A stretch of DNA of 64,000 nucleotides from Myxocyprinus asiaticus (GCF_019703515.2 NC_059385.1:35785001-35849000), one strand, 5' to 3'; positions 1 through 12,246 are shown, numbered from the stretch's first letter. Notes: generated by a model from the sequence alone, not told the origin. Translations and numbers: made by a program.

Positions 1-933
1 GAGTTACACTGCTGAGGTCATATAGCCTCTTCGGTGTGCTTTGCTTTTTAAGTGGTTTAAAATAAAATGGCATTGAACTTTACTCATTGTACGTAAATAT
101 GCACATTAGAGCAAAAGGGAAAAAAAACATTCTTACTATTTATCAAGCGCTGAAACTGCCAAGTTAAAAAAAAACAACCTTGAATAATGTATAACTTCTT
201 CAGAACGCAGCGCTACACAGTACAACGAATGAACATAATGCAGGTGTTTCAAGATGCTTTTATACAAATTAAAGTTCTTTTTAACTTTGTGACTAAAATG
301 TGGCAATCCTGTGTTAGACACTGAAAGAAAAAGCAGTGAGATTTAGCACAACAGTAAAAGACGTCTGTCCAGCGTGTATTAAAAGTATATAGAAAACAGC
401 ACTGATGCACACAAAAGCATGTTTGAACAGCCTCTAACTCGGCCTGTGTGGTTTGTCAGAACTCATCGAGTTTGGGTCGGGTTGAAGACCTCTATTGCAC
501 ATGTATTCAAATGGTGCGTCGAACGGTTAACCGAATTTCAAGTATCCGCGTACATCCCTAATAAAAACAGAGACAAGGAACTGCATTCTCATGTGTCATC
601 ATTTATTCAGGAACACATACTTCATTAAATAATTAAACCATTAGTTTTGTTGAAAAACAAATTGAATAGCTTTAACAGTGTCCTTTTTACCCTGTTACAT
701 ATGCAACAAAAATAGCAGTCAGCTTTGGGTACTTCAGTAACACAAATAGTAGCTCATTGAAGAGGTCACAGCTGTGCTTTATGGTGAATAAAGCATGGCT
801 ATTGACCAATCAGCATCCAGGACTGGAACTATCTTTTTTTTCTTTTTTTTTTTAATAAAAAAAAAAAAAGTCATTAAATTGTTTTTAACTAAATTAAAAA
901 CTACAGGCTTACAAAGACTTTTTATTTTCACAG
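1..933 (+). other. wrn: Last intron of wrn (partial)
   Basis: This is the sequence upstream of the terminal wrn exon. It ends in a pyrimidine-rich tract and a CAG acceptor at 931-933. It holds a diverged repeat copy (about 136-600) and T- and A-runs at 833-870. No other exon is recognisable. The intron status depends entirely on the wrn call for the exon that follows. Confidence 0.55.
136..600 (-). repeat. Interspersed repeat, hAT-like, copy 1
   Basis: Read on the - strand this segment resembles 16368-17120 on the + strand. Shared blocks include a core around 'GGTTAACC', a 'GACCTCTATTGCAC' block in reverse complement, and a downstream 'GACGTCTTTGACT'-like stretch. The two copies are diverged, so insertion is old. 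The hAT assignment is a guess from the general look of the family; the pairwise similarity is what I can see. Confidence 0.5.
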
Positions 934-1053
934 ACTTGCAGTGTCAGTCAGCCTATGAAGAGAAAACTACCTGACTGGGCTGAAGGACCAAACACCTCAG
1001 TAACTGCTGCTACTGTAAAGAAGACCAAAAAGAAGAAAGGACTTTTCATTTGA
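934..1053 (+). CDS. wrn: Last coding exon of wrn (Werner syndrome helicase homologue), partial
   Basis: WRN is a nuclear RecQ-family 3'-5' helicase and exonuclease acting in replication and double-strand-break repair. Only its C-terminal 39 codons are in the window. The exon starts after a good acceptor (T-rich tract, CAG at 931-933), reads in phase 0 and ends in TGA at 1051-1053. The peptide contains KRKLPDWAEGPNTS, then a lysine-rich block and the ending KKGLFI. Human WRN ends in a very similar pattern (basic residues, LPxW, then TS, KTK and GLF), and this tail carries its nuclear localisation signal. The helicase, RQC and HRDC parts must lie upstream of the window. Supporting context: nrg1 follows on the same strand, as in human 8p. 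The match rests on a short, low-complexity tail, so synteny carries much of the weight. Confidence 0.75.
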   Translation, partial: TCSVSQPMKRKLPDWAEGPNTSVTAATVKKTKKKKGLFI

Positions 1054-1173
1054 AATTGTTATGTTTTACAAATCCGTGTCATGCACATTGTGTATTTAGA
1101 TATTTTGTACAATTTAAAAAAATAATTCTGTTATTACCTAATTCCATTAGTGTTGCGGTATTTGTATCAACAA

Positions 1174-1179
1174 AATAAA
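1174..1179 (+). terminator. wrn: Polyadenylation signal AATAAA of wrn
   Basis: A canonical AATAAA hexamer lies about 120 bases after the wrn stop codon, in an AT-rich 3' UTR (1054 to about 1200). Cleavage is expected about 10-30 bases later. No other AATAAA occurs between the stop and this one. Confidence 0.6.
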
Positions 1180-1199
1180 AGTGAATAACAGTGGAACCA

Positions 1200-1793
1200 T
1201 ATAGATACTGATGTTAGTAGAACAACTTGTTTCTAAAAGCATCTGTTTCAATTCCTAGTGCCGGAGTTTTATTCGATTTTAACAGAAGGAACTTGCTCAA
1301 CATCAAATCTTCATTTTTCTTGCAATCCACCAACTTGGAAGACTGAAATTTCATCGGGGGGGTTGGTAAAGCTTTGTCGTCTATAAAACATTGAAAGCTA
1401 ATTCCATATTTCCTAAAGTGTGAATGTACAGGGAGAATATCAAAGGGCCCAAGCCTTGTGGCACACCATACTTTACCTGTGTTGTAGAGCAGCTCATAAT
1501 TTACTAAAATACAGTGAATGTCTGACATCTAAACCAGGCTAACTGTAATCCACAAATGGCAACAAGGTTCAAGCCTGTTCAAAAGAATGTTATGATATTT
1601 TCCCATATTATTCCTGTTAATCTCAGTCTCAATAAGTGCTCAGTTGTATGTACTTTTATATCAGGCGAGGAAGTATATCAGATCTTTATCTTAGCATTTT
1701 ATGGTTAGTCAAGCAGTGGGATAATTAGATGCCAGTGACTGAGCATTGTTCTGTATTGAGATAATGATGATTCAATGCTGCTGAATTTCTCTT
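1200..1793. other. Intergenic sequence, nothing recognised
   Basis: Between the wrn 3' end and the first L1. I see no coding signature, no repeat shared with the rest of the window and no RNA gene. Confidence 0.4.
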
Positions 1794-2039
1794 GTACCAC
1801 TGTTCTGTTTTTTTGTTTTTTTATATGATGTTTTTATTTTGACATTAAGGCAGCATAGGACAATACAAAAAGACAACGACAGGAAGGAGAAAAAAAAAAG
1901 GGTGATTTTACAACAGTTGAAGTACATCAATTCCTCCAGTTTTATAATTTTTTTTTTTTTTTTTTTTTTTTTTATAGTTTTATACATATATTTCTAGGCC
2001 AGTGGGCACAGGCAATATGGTGGCCATGCAAACAATAAA

Positions 2040-5000
2040 AGGGTCAAACCTTTACACTGTTATCCTCTGCATTTGATAGATGTTTAAGAAAGGGTTCCCA
2101 GGTGGCCTCGAAACTAGCAATGTTACCAGAGAGGTTTTGTCTGAGTCTCTCTTTATGCAAAGTGGTAGAGAGTTCACACAGCCAAGATTTAAAAACTGGC
2201 TTTGATGTCTTTTTCCATAGACAAAGGATGATTTTATTTAGCTACGACCATTCCATATTGGATGACTTTTTGAATTCGATGGCCGATGCCATGAAGAGAG
2301 TCAGACCAGCTGAAAACAGGGTCAGGGGAGAGGTCACAAGAATATGCCTCAGAGTAGAATCTGAAAATTTCGCTCCTGAACTCGTAAAGTTTCAGGCACG
2401 ACCAAAAGAGATGTCCCAGGGAGCCCTCAGCAGATTCACATTTGTTACAGGTAGAGGAGATGGAGGGGTAGAATTTGTTAAGCTTAGTCCTAGAATAATG
2501 AAGCCTATGTACTACTTTATATTGAATTAGTTGGTTCCTTGAGTTAATAGAACATGTATTTATGACCTTAATAGACTCTATCCAGTCCTAGTCGGTTATC
2601 TGAATACCTAAATCCTTTTCCCAGGAATCTTTCAGATATAAGGTAGATATGTCGAGCTGACTGGTAAAGACATCTATAAAACAGGAAATGAAATTAGGGG
2701 CACTGGGAGAGGCAGAAAGTAATTTATATATTTAATTTTCGTTCGTGATTATTTCAGAGTGCAAGATAGACGTGTGAACATAATTTCTCAGCTGTAGATA
2801 TCTAAAAAAAAATGTGATGGTGGAAGGTCAAATTTCTCTTTCAGCTGAGAAAATGTGGCAAATTTACCATCCACGTACAAGTCTCTCATGGTGACCATTC
2901 CTTTACTAGACCAGACTGAAAATGTGGAGTCCGTGAGTGCTGGCTTAAAGGCGTGATTTTAAGAGATGGGGCGGACAGTGCGGTAGATGGCAACTTAAAC
3001 ACTTTCCGGACCTGACTCCATATTTTAAGAGAGCTGCTAAGTATAAACTTTGTGTTGGCCACTGTTGTGGGTGGCACAGGCACCGCAAAAAGCCGAGAGG
3101 AGAGAGAGTGTTTTGTAACACTCTGTTCGATGGCGAGCCAAGATGGAATGTCACCTGCAGGCCCCGTCTGGTGGGATATTTTCCAATATGATAAGGCTCT
3201 GCAGTTCGCAGCCCAATAATTTTGCCGGAAGTTTGGCAGGCCTAATCCGCCCAGCGACCTTGGTTTACATACATGTAGTTTAGAAATACAGTGCGCTTTA
3301 AAGCCCCACACAAATGGCAATACAATTGAATCCAAGGCTTTAAAAAAAAAAACATTTGGGCAGGAAAATTGGCAGGTTTTGAAAAAGGTATAGAAGTCTG
3401 GGCAGTGTCACCATCTTGATTGCATTCACACACCCTACCATAGACAGTGGGAAGGTCCTCCAACTTTCTATGTTATGTTTCAAGCTCTCTAGCATTGCTA
3501 AATAATTTAACTTGTATATGTCCTTTGCGTTTTTTGGTATAGTGACACCCAGATATTTCAAACTATCTGCTGCAATTTTAAAAGGTACATTTTGTATGAA
3601 GCCTGAATCAATATTGTTAGTTACGGGCATGAATACACTCCCTTGCCAGATGACAGAGTAACCAGAGAACTTTCCAAAAGTCTCCAGCAAATCTGATAGG
3701 GGTGGGATGGACTGTTCTGGATCGACAAGGTAAAGAATTATGTCGTTGGCGTAGAGAGAGATGTGGTGGTCTAATTGGCCTATCTTGGGAGACAAAATAA
3801 GTGGGTTATTTCTTATAGCAGCCGTGAGGGGTTCTATAGCGATGGCAAAGAGCAGGGGTGAGAGTGGGCACCCTTGTCTAATGCCTCTATGCAATATAAA
3901 TTGTTATGATTGTGATGCACCGAGACACTGGGTTTGGCATAAAGCATTTTCACCCATAGAGAGAATGATTCGCCTAGGTCAAACTCCTGGAGCACTGATA
4001 TAATATAATCCCATTCAATTTGGTCGAATGCCTTTTCAGCATCCAGAGATAAAATGGCGACATTCAAGATCATGTTTTGAGTATAAAATTTTCATTAGGT
4101 GTCTCACATTAAAGAAGGAAAAGCGCCCTGGGATGAAACCGGTCTGATCAGGATGAATAATTTTTGTTATACATTTATCTGTTCGCAAGGATCTCAGTGA
4201 AAATTTTAAGATCTGAGTTCAGAAGGGATATGGGCGGTACGATGCTGGATCCGTTTCCACTTTCCCTTTAAGAATTAAAGAAATGTTGGCGTCGTACATT
4301 GATTGTGGAAATTCTTGGTTATCAATCGAATGGGTGAATAATCTCAGCATCAGGGGAGTGAGTTTCTGAGAATATTTCTTGTAAAATTCAATTCCGAAGC
4401 CGTCAGGTCTGGGGGCATTGATAGCTTCGAATATTTCATCTAATGTTATGTCTGCGTTAAGAGCATCTCATTCTGCATCTAATTTGGGGAGATGTGATTG
4501 GAGGAAGCGTGAAAGGGCTGTAGAAGCAGTGGAAGTCTTGGATTCATACAAAGCTTCATAAAATTCCTTGAAACGTTCATTGATGTCTCTGGGATTCGTC
4601 GTTAAAGCCCAATCCTTTTTCCTAATTTGATGAATAGCTCTATTAGCTTGAATACTTATCAGCTGTTGTGCAAACAGCCTGTCCAGTTTGTCCCCTAGCT
4701 TGAATTGCTTTGTTTTATTTTCAATAGCATATTATTAACTTGGTTAGAAAGAATTTAATTATACTCTAGTTTTAATGCTGTAATCTCTTTGAGCACATCG
4801 GGGTCCGCAGAGTCTGCATGTAAATGTTCGAGTTGAGTAAGACAAGCTTCAATTACTGACAGGCGTGCTTTCCTTTGTTTTTTCAAGCCGGATTCATATG
4901 AGATGATGTGTCCCCTTGAATCGGACACTTCCCCTGTATCGTTAAATGAAAGATTGTCATCTACCCATTCTATGACACGCTGGAAAAAATGAGTATCAAG

Positions 5001-5750
5001 GAGTAATGTAGGGTTGAATTGCCAGCTATAATTAGACTTTATTACAAAAACGTCAAGCGAGATGACCACCGCAGAATGGTGAGAGATTATTCTATTATGA
5101 TGTTTCATTGAAGTTACACACGAGGCAACTTTAAAGTCGACCAGGAAAAAATCTATTCTAGAGCATGAGTTGTGAACGTGAGAGAAAAAAGTATATTGCC
5201 TGTTAGTTGGATGCTTTAACCTCCAAATATCAACTAAATCAAGTGAGTTAATTCGTTCAGGGTGGTGGTGGAATTGGGCAGATGGCCCACAGAGCGGATA
5301 GGGGTCCTGTCCAAAATGGGATCTAATACCAAGTTAAAGTCACCGCCAATTATTAGAAGTGTGTTTGACAGATTGGGTCGGAGATTAAAAACTTTACGGA
5401 AAAAGGGTGGGTCATCATAGTTTGGTCCATATACATTCAATAGCGTAATATGTACCGAGAAAATGAGACCAGAGACTATCACGTATCAAACATTATATAG
5501 TAGATATATGCTTAAACTGAATTGTTTTGCGGACCAAAATGGCCGCCACTCTGGCTCTGCAAGAGAACGTGGATTGAAACACCTGTGAAACCCAGTTACA
5601 TCTTAGGAGCCCATGTTCATTATGCTTAATATGTGTCTCTTGCAAAAATATAATATCAGCAGAGATTGACTTCAAGTAAGAAAAGATTTTGAACCTTTTA
5701 GCCCGGTTATTGATGCCTCGTATGTTTCAGCTGGCTAGGGTAACATTGCA
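2040..5750 (-). pseudogene. L1 copy A ORF2: endonuclease-reverse transcriptase, broken
   Basis: ORF2 would nick target DNA and reverse-transcribe the element RNA. In order on the - strand: an APE-type endonuclease with IIFLQETH (near 5640) and GGDFNLVLDPILDR (near 5320); a reverse transcriptase with SLDAEKAFDQIEWDY (near 4040), RQGCPLSPLLFAIAIEPL (near 3870) and a YANDIILYL box (near 3745); then a C-terminal part with GGLGLPN (near 3240) and SLGHLFWSCLKL (near 2420). Reading needs several frame changes, and in-frame stops occur. The YANDIILYL box has Asn where LINEs have the catalytic YADD Asp, so the enzyme would be dead even if frames were restored. Confidence 0.85.
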
Positions 5751-6352
5751 GTCCGAGGGTCTCATATTATATACCAGTGTGGATGAGCGTCAACAATGTT
5801 GTAATGACTGTGTGGAACTGGAGTTATTACAATAAACAGGACAAAACATATAACACAACACATAACCATGAAAAACGCCCTCAACGCCCTCCCCCTCCCT
5901 CTCATCTGCTTTCCCAAACAAAGTGGAGTGGAAATAACAAACCCCATATGAACCGTGGAGCTGCAAGGCCGCCTAAGGAGCAGTAAGAACACTTATCGGC
6001 TGAAACTAACTTAACTGTCTAGTAAAAACGGCGGCTCCTCCACCCTTGGCACTTAAGATTCACAAAACTAGTAATTTCAAACATTGGCACAGAGTCAACA
6101 CTAGCTTATGAACGTGTGCAGCAAAATGTCAGAACCATGATCCCGCAAAAGGATAATTTCAATATTAAGTCAATAGTCTTGGTCTTAGTGAGTGCACCCG
6201 CTTACAGGCATCATCGGTTTTCCATGTAAGAAAGCCCAGGGCACCAGTGATAGTCGCTATGGTAACGCATGAACAGAGGCGTACTCGCTTAGGTTCCATC
6301 TGTTTAGAGCAACTGTGAATATCGTCCAGATCAAGTGTGCGTGCGTAAGAAG

Positions 6353-7224
6353 TCAAGATGCGGCGATGATTGTATTGGCAAATGCTTCGGCATCCGTGAC
6401 TGAATCGAAGATTCTCTTTTCCGATCCGTGAGTGACAATAAGATGTGTGGGGAACAGCAGACCATATCTGACACCAGCCTCCTTCCATTTATTTTTTACT
6501 CCATCAGAGTTTCGGCGCTGCGATAACATTTCCGCTGTCAAATCAGGATATATAGACATCCGCATACCTTCAAACTGTAGGGGTGATTGTTGTCGGGACA
6601 GCCTCAGGATTAGTTCTTTAAGGGGGTAATGGTGGATTCTTGCTATCAGCATTCGGGGACACCCTACTTTGGCTGGCAGAGGTCCAATGCGATGTACACG
6701 ATCCAATTTTACTCCAGATGGAAAGTTTGAGCTCCCAGCAGAGTTGGAATCAGCTTTTCCACAAATTCATTGGGGCGACCATTTTCAACGTTCTCTTGTA
6801 GCCCAGTAATTTTTATATTTTGCCGATGGGAGCGGCCTTCCAGGTCATCAAGCTTGGGGTGTAGGACCTTATTGGCCACAGCGATATCCTGGCAGAGAGC
6901 CTCTAGCTCGGAGATGCTGCTCTCCTGTTCAACTCTAGCGCCCTCCAGTTCGGAGATACGGGAATTAGTTTTGGAGGTTGATGATTGCATCTGCGGTAAA
7001 GTGTTTTCAAGAGAGTTAAATCTGTCATTCATTGACTTATCCATAGCTTGGATAGCTGCTTGGATAGCCGCCAAGATAGGGGATAAGGCCACGGCCTCAT
7101 CGTTAACAGTAGCACTAGCCGTTTGTTCAGTCAGTGGTTGCTTCTCCACTGGTTGCTCGTCCTCGTTGGTCATTTGGTCCCCTTTTTTCGCTTTAGTTTT
7201 CGTCATCTTGACTTCAGGCCTCAT
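6353..7224 (-). pseudogene. L1 copy A ORF1: coiled-coil RNA-binding protein, frameshifted
   Basis: ORF1 proteins of L1 form trimers that coat element RNA. The ATG is at 7224 on the - strand (MRPEVKMTKTKAKKG). A lysine-rich start is followed by a heptad-rich helix (about residues 50-125, with NSLENTLP, SRISELEG, SISELEAL). The RRM-like start DLEGRSHRQNIKITGL follows. The frame shifts near 6708, and the second half (6706-6353) holds DRVHRIGP and the C-terminal domain, ending ANTIIAAS. The layout of coiled coil, RRM and C-terminal domain is typical of L1 ORF1. One frameshift separates the halves. Confidence 0.8.
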
Positions 7225-7346
7225 GGGGTTTTGTTTTGTTTTGTTTGATTAAAAAACAATTTCGAGGTAAACGGAGGAGCCCCCCAAAATGGTCAAAAAT
7301 ATGTCTACTCCATGTGGTGCTCTCAAGCGCCCCCCGTACCACTATT

Positions 7347-8084
7347 TGAAGAAAGTGTCTACAACAGGAACCCTGTGGTGAAGTAATCTAGTGTTGACTG
7401 TTTTTCTTCTGACATGCAGTAGCAACAAAAAAAGTGATGGTAGACACCAGGATTGGAGCTATGTTTCACACATACTTGTCTGCAGTGCTTGATCACTCAA
7501 CGTATCAATGTATTGACGCCCGAATTAGCAGGTTACAGCCTTCACAGCAGCAGTGAGAGGAGAGATTTGGGGCTCAGCCTATTTTTACACCACAGCACAT
7601 TCTGAACTTGGCCGAAAACATTGGGAATGCACTATAAAAACCTATTTGTCAACACAATTTTTTACAATACAGACTTTTATGAAGTAACATAAAATACAGC
7701 AGTGAACTACTCCCCCATTAATATAAAAACAGACGTGTTGGTCTTGATGCAAAATAAACATGCAGTGATGCAAACAAACTCTGTTTAGTAACGAGCACAA
7801 ATACAAGTCTGTTTACTTATGGCGGCTGCGGACTCTTCTTCTTATTGGTTTATGCACTTTATGAGTTTGACCAATCACAGGCTAGAGCAACTCCCACAGT
7901 TCCTCTACTGTTAGACAGTACCTATTTTGAGCCTGGCTTCTCCCAAAGTTATTTTTCTCCATACATTAACATCTTATGGAGTTTTATGTTCTTTGTCACA
8001 TTCGCCTTTGTCTTGCTCATTGTGGGCCTAAAGACAATAATTTTAAGACATGATTTTCAATCACCTTTTTCATTTAAACCACAC
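7347..8084. other. Intergenic sequence, nothing recognised
   Basis: AT-rich sequence between copy A of L1 and the next repeat. No open frame shows protein-like composition, and I found no repeat shared with other parts of the window. Confidence 0.35.
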
Positions 8085-8180
8085 AGAGGACTTTAAGACA
8101 TTACAGCATAGTTTTCTGTAAAGTTGCTTTGAAACGATGTGTTGTGAAAAGCGCTATACAAATAAAATGACTTGACTTTT
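8085..8180 (+). repeat. Retroelement 3'-tail-like repeat
   Basis: The stretch 'TTGAAACGATGTGTTGTGAA' followed by 'AAGCGCTATACAAATAAAAT' and a TGACT-type end looks like the 3' tail of common fish LINE/SINE families that end in short tandem repeats. Only this tail is recognisable. I infer a severely 5'-truncated insertion. Confidence 0.4.
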
Positions 8181-8235
8181 GGAGTAGCAGCTAAAACAGT
8201 AAACAGTAGTTTTTTTTATGTGCGATAACACAAAT

Positions 8236-8429
8236 ATCTGTGTGACTGCATGCTCCAAAGGTGTTTTTGCATAGAGATGAGAGAGGTATCAATTTCCTAG
8301 TGTTGGAAAGCAAACTGGTTCCTTCACCATGCTTGATTGTTCGAGGAGTGTGGGAGGGGGTGAAATTAAAGGAGAGGGCTGCCAGAGTTGCAGTGTTTTC
8401 TGCACAGATCCAAGTCTCAGTAAGAACCA
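8236..8429 (-). pseudogene. LINE endonuclease fragment, copy 1
   Basis: On the - strand this encodes LTETWICAENTATLAALS followed by SHTPRTIKHGEGTSLL. The LTETW box is the active-site motif of APE-type LINE endonucleases, and the SHTPR..G.GT part is typical of a CR1/Rex-like group. The fragment is 194 bases, and 12247-12440 repeats it with about six differences by my reading. It ends just before the L2 element. No complete frame survives. Confidence 0.65.
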
Positions 8430-8441
8430 AAATAGGTACAT

Positions 8442-9620
8442 ATGGACTCAAGATGGCGCCGAGTATGGCTGCTGCGTTGCGAGCTCCGACACAACATGGT
8501 AGTGTTTTGTTTGTTTTGTTTACAGTTCTTATGTTTTTTGTCTTGGATGTTGTCTGCCTTATTGTCTAGGACAGACAAACACTTTTGGACATTGGTTCAG
8601 CAATTACACACCGTAAACCGGACTTCAAATTCCTCAGTGCCGACCTGCAGGAGGAAAAGGGGAAACAGAGCCGGCGTTCTCATCAGAGTAAGACGCCATG
8701 CAAATCGACCCCCACTACCCAGTATTCTACTGGCAAATGTTCAGTCTCTGGATAACAAGCTCTGCGAGCTGAAAGCGCGGATCTCTTTCCAACGAGAGAC
8801 GAGGGACTGCTGCATTATCTGCCTTACGGAAACTTGGATGTCTGCGGAGATTCCAGACTCAGCCATTGAACCCGCGGGATTCTTCGTGCACCTAGCGGAC
8901 AGAGTCTAAGACCTCTCAGGTAAAAGCAGAGGTGGTGGTGTATGTTTTATGATCAGCAAATCCTGGCATGATCAGAGGAACGTACATTCTATCAAATCTT
9001 TCTGCTCTCCTGATCTGGAATTTCTCATGCTTCTGTGTCGACCATTCTGGCTACCGAGGGAATTCACAGCGGTCATTATCACTGCTGTGTACATCCCGCC
9101 ACAAGCCGACACAGACCGGGCACTCAAGGAACTGTATGAGAGTATAAGCAAGCAGGAAACCGCACACCCTGAGGCTGCGTTCATTGTGACCGGGAACTTT
9201 AATAAAGCCAGTTTCAAATCAGTCGCACCAAAATACCACCAGCACATTAGTTTCAACACACGAGGGGACCGGGTTTTGGACCATTGCTACTCTCCCTTCC
9301 GGGATGGCTACAAATCTCTCCCCTGCCCACCATTTGGCAAATCAGACCACTCTTCTATTCTGCTTCTGCCTGCTTACAGGCAGAAACTGAAACAGGAAGC
9401 ACCCACTCTCAGAACGATCCAGTGCTGGTCGGACCAATCAGACTCTACGCTACAGGACTGTTTTGATCACACGGACTGGGAGATGTTCCGGTCCGCCTCT
9501 GATGACGACATCGAGCTTTACGCTGATAGCGTAATGTGTTTCATCAGGAAAGTGCGTAGAGGACGTCGTTCCGACCAGAACAACACGGATCTATCCGAAC
9601 CAGAAGCCATGGATCAATAG
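8442..9620 (+). pseudogene. L2 copy C endonuclease part, interrupted
   Basis: The N-terminal part reads RPPLPSILLANVQSLDNKL and CLTETWMS (near 8830), the APE endonuclease signature. A TAA at 8907-8909 interrupts the frame (HLADRV then stop). The same frame continues with GKSRGGGVCF, TAVYIPPQAD, RVLDHCYSPFRDGYKS and GKSDHSSILLLPAYR, the last holding the conserved SDH box. The metal-binding GDFN box reads GNFN, a further loss. The frame ends at 9618-9620, and a shifted frame (RTSAFNSGN, near 9650) continues the linker region. Confidence 0.8.
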
Positions 9621-9984
9621 CGATGTTCGCGCGGCACTTAATGTGCGGACCTCCGCTTTTAATTCCGGGAACGCGGAGGAGCATAAACAAGCCAGTTATG
9701 CCCTCCGAAAAACTATCAGAACAGCAAAACGCCAGTACAGGAACAAGATTGAAGGACAGTTTAACACCACCAACTCTAGAAGCATTTGGCAGGGAATTAA
9801 CATCATCGCGGACTTTAAAGGGAATAAAAACTCCGCCATGAACACCGCTGCCTCTCTCCCAGATGAGCTAAATACTTTTTATGCTCTTTTGAGGGAAATA
9901 ACACCGCCCTCGCAGAGAGAGCTCTCGCGGCCGAAGCTACAGAGGTTAGTTCACTCTCCGTCTCTGTAGCAAATGTAACCCGAT

Positions 9985-11336
9985 ACTTCCGACGGGTGAA
10001 TATCCGCAAAGCCGCGGGCCCAGACGGCATTCCGGGCTGCGTCATCAGAGCGTGCACGAACCAGCTGGCTGGTGTTTTTACGGACATTTTCAACCTTTTC
10101 CTCTCTTTGTCTGAAGTCCCCACATGCTTTAAAACATCCACCATTGTGCCTGTTCCAAAGCAATAAAAAAATGACTTGCTTAAATGACTGGCGTCCTGTT
10201 GCTCTGACCCCCATCATCAGCAAATGCTTTGAGAGACTAATCTGAGATTACATCTGCTCTGTGCTGCCTCTCTCTCTAGACCCATTGCAGTTTGCTTACC
10301 GCAACAACCGCTCCACTGATGATGCCATTGCATCTACAATACACACTGCTCTCTCCCACCTTGAAAAAAGAACACTTATGTGAGAATGTTGTTTGTAGAC
10401 TACAGCTCAGCATTCAACACCATAGTGCCCTCCAAGCTAGATGAGAAACTCCGGGCTCTGTGCTTAAACAGCTCGCTGTGCAGCTGGATCCTGGACTTCC
10501 TGTCAAGCAGACGCCAGGTGGTTAGAATAGGCAGCAACATCTCCTCATCACTGACCCTCAACACTGGAGCCCCACAGGGCTGTGTTCTCAGCCCACTCTT
10601 GTATTCCTTGTACACACATGACTGTGTGGCAACACATAGCTCCAATACCATCATTAAGTTTGCTGATGACATGACGGTGGTAGGTCTGATCACTGACAAT
10701 GATGAAGCAGCCTACAGAGAGGAGGTGCACACTCTGACACACTGGTGTCAGGAGCACAACCTCTCCCTCAACGTCAGTAAGACAAAGGAGCTTGTGGTGG
10801 ACTTCAGAAGAAAAGACAGAGAACACAGTCCCATCACCATCAATGGAGCACCAGTGGAGAGAGTCTGCAGCTTCAAGTTCCTGGGTGTCCACATCACTGA
10901 GGAACTCACATGGTCCATCCACACTGAAGTAGTTGTGAAGAAGGCTCATCAGCACCTCTTCTTCCTGAGATGGCTGAGGAAGTTTGGAATGAACCACCAC
11001 ATCCTCACACAGTTCTACACCTGCACTGTAGAGACCATCCTGACTGGCTGCATCTCCGCCTGGTACGGCAATAGCACAGCCCACAACCGCAAAGCACTAC
11101 AAAGGGTGGTGCGAACTGCCCGACACATCATCGGAGGTGAGCTTCCCTCCCTCCAGGACATATATACCAGGCGGTGTGTGAAAAAAGCTCAGAGGATCAT
11201 CAGAGACTCCAGCCACCCGAGCCATGGGCTGTTCTCACTGCTACCATCAGGCAGGCAGTATCGCAGCATCAGGACCCGCACCAGCCGACTCCATGATAGC
11301 TTCTTCCCCCAAGCAATCAGACTTCTGAACTCTTGA
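9985..11336 (+). pseudogene. L2 copy C reverse transcriptase, mostly intact C-terminal half
   Basis: The RT starts near 10000 with [17 protein letters not shown], is shifted and stopped between 10160 and 10380, then stays open to 11336. The open part shows [43 protein letters not shown] (the FADD catalytic box, kept intact), [15 protein letters not shown] and FKFLGVHI. The C-terminal region ends in [13 protein letters not shown] stop (TGA at 10381) directly before the long frame shows it is not a separate gene. It is the tail of one broken polyprotein. Confidence 0.85.
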
Positions 11337-11764
11337 TCTCCCACGATCAAAATACATCAGCACTGCACTTTATTACTCTTATATCTCACACCGGACTGTC
11401 TTAAATTATATTATTATTATATTATATTCTCTCTTAACAACTACTATCATCCGACAGCCTGAATGTCAATACAGTACAATACAACCTACTGTACATTCTA
11501 TATATACTATATATACTTTTTTTATTGAATAATGTGTATCTATATTGTGTGTATTGTACTGTACAGTGTATGTTATTATTTGTATATTGTGTTGTGTGTA
11601 TATTAGACTTTAAATTGTGTTGTGTTAATTTGATGTTATTGTAAATTGGTATATGTCTCATCACTGTCACGACTGCTATGTTGATCGGAACTGCACCCAA
11701 GAATTTTACACACCATTGCACTTGTGTATATGGCTGTGTGACAATAAAAGTGATTTGATTTGAG

Positions 11765-12246
11765 TAGTTCCTGAAACAGGCCTTTGTTGGAGAGGACCTC
11801 ATTAGTGATACAGCCAGGAGTTCACTTGTCTGGTCCAACACTCAACTGTAAATAAAAACTTTGAAAAATCAGTCTTCATTTATTTCTTGGCCCAATCTTG
11901 TGTTCAGCTTGTGATTCTTGCTAAGCAAGGGTTGTGTTTCAACCTTCCTCCCACTCCCAGTAGCAGTGCCTCTGAGAACCTGACACCTTCTCTACTTCTG
12001 GAGACTCCAGGTTGTTTGCCATTCTGGAAAATGGTGTTACTGGAAGACAAAGGGTTCCTAATAGCTTTACTTTGCAAGACATTTGCAATTAATTAGTGCC
12101 TTTTCTTCTCAACACAACCGATGTGATTGTAATTAGGACAGCAAGAACATCAGTTGCTGCAAAGTGCCATCTTCAGAAAAAAGGAAAGCAGTGTGTCTAG
12201 TTCTTCCAACGATATACTATGTAACTATAGAGTACATTTTTGCAAT
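11765..12246. other. Intergenic sequence, nothing recognised
   Basis: Short stretch between the L2 tail and the second endonuclease fragment. The + strand contains 'GCCTCTGAGAACCTGACACC' near 11970 but no motif I can name. Confidence 0.35.

Larger units (their letters stand above)
1805..7335 (-). mobile_element. Near full-length, inactivated L1-clade LINE (copy A)
   Basis: Read on the - strand, the element starts with a G-run (GGGGGGCGCTTGAGAGC, ending at 7335). It has a short 5' UTR, ORF1 (7224-6353), ORF2 (about 5750-2040) and a 3' UTR. The 3' end carries an AATAAA signal just before an A-rich tail, seen as T-runs at 1807-1822. An 11-base direct repeat flanks it: GTACCACTGTT at 1794-1804 and GTACCACTATT at 7336-7346, one mismatch, which fits target-primed reverse transcription. 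A long T-run at 1949-1975 lies inside the 3' UTR. Many frameshifts and stops make it inactive. It lies between wrn and nrg1, antisense to both. Confidence 0.85.
8440..11764 (+). mobile_element. L2-type LINE (copy C), inactivated
   Basis: The element begins near AAGATGGCGCC at 8450, the usual look of the fish L2 5' region. It carries endonuclease and reverse transcriptase coding parts, then a 3' UTR ending in TGTGACAATAAAAGTGATTT and a short TGATT repeat (11750-11763). A tail of the same family occurs inverted at 42849-42960. I find no target-site duplication, which is common for L2. Stops and frameshifts interrupt the single long ORF, so it is inactive. Confidence 0.85.

Noticed and set aside
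2102..2530. 142-codon + strand frame
   Set aside because: Antisense to the C-terminal part of the L1 ORF2; the - strand there reads SLGHLFWSCLKL and matches LINE proteins.
10380..11336. Independent 318-codon reverse transcriptase gene
   Set aside because: The FADD box is intact, but the frame begins in the middle of the RT domain right after a stop and continues the L2 element upstream.
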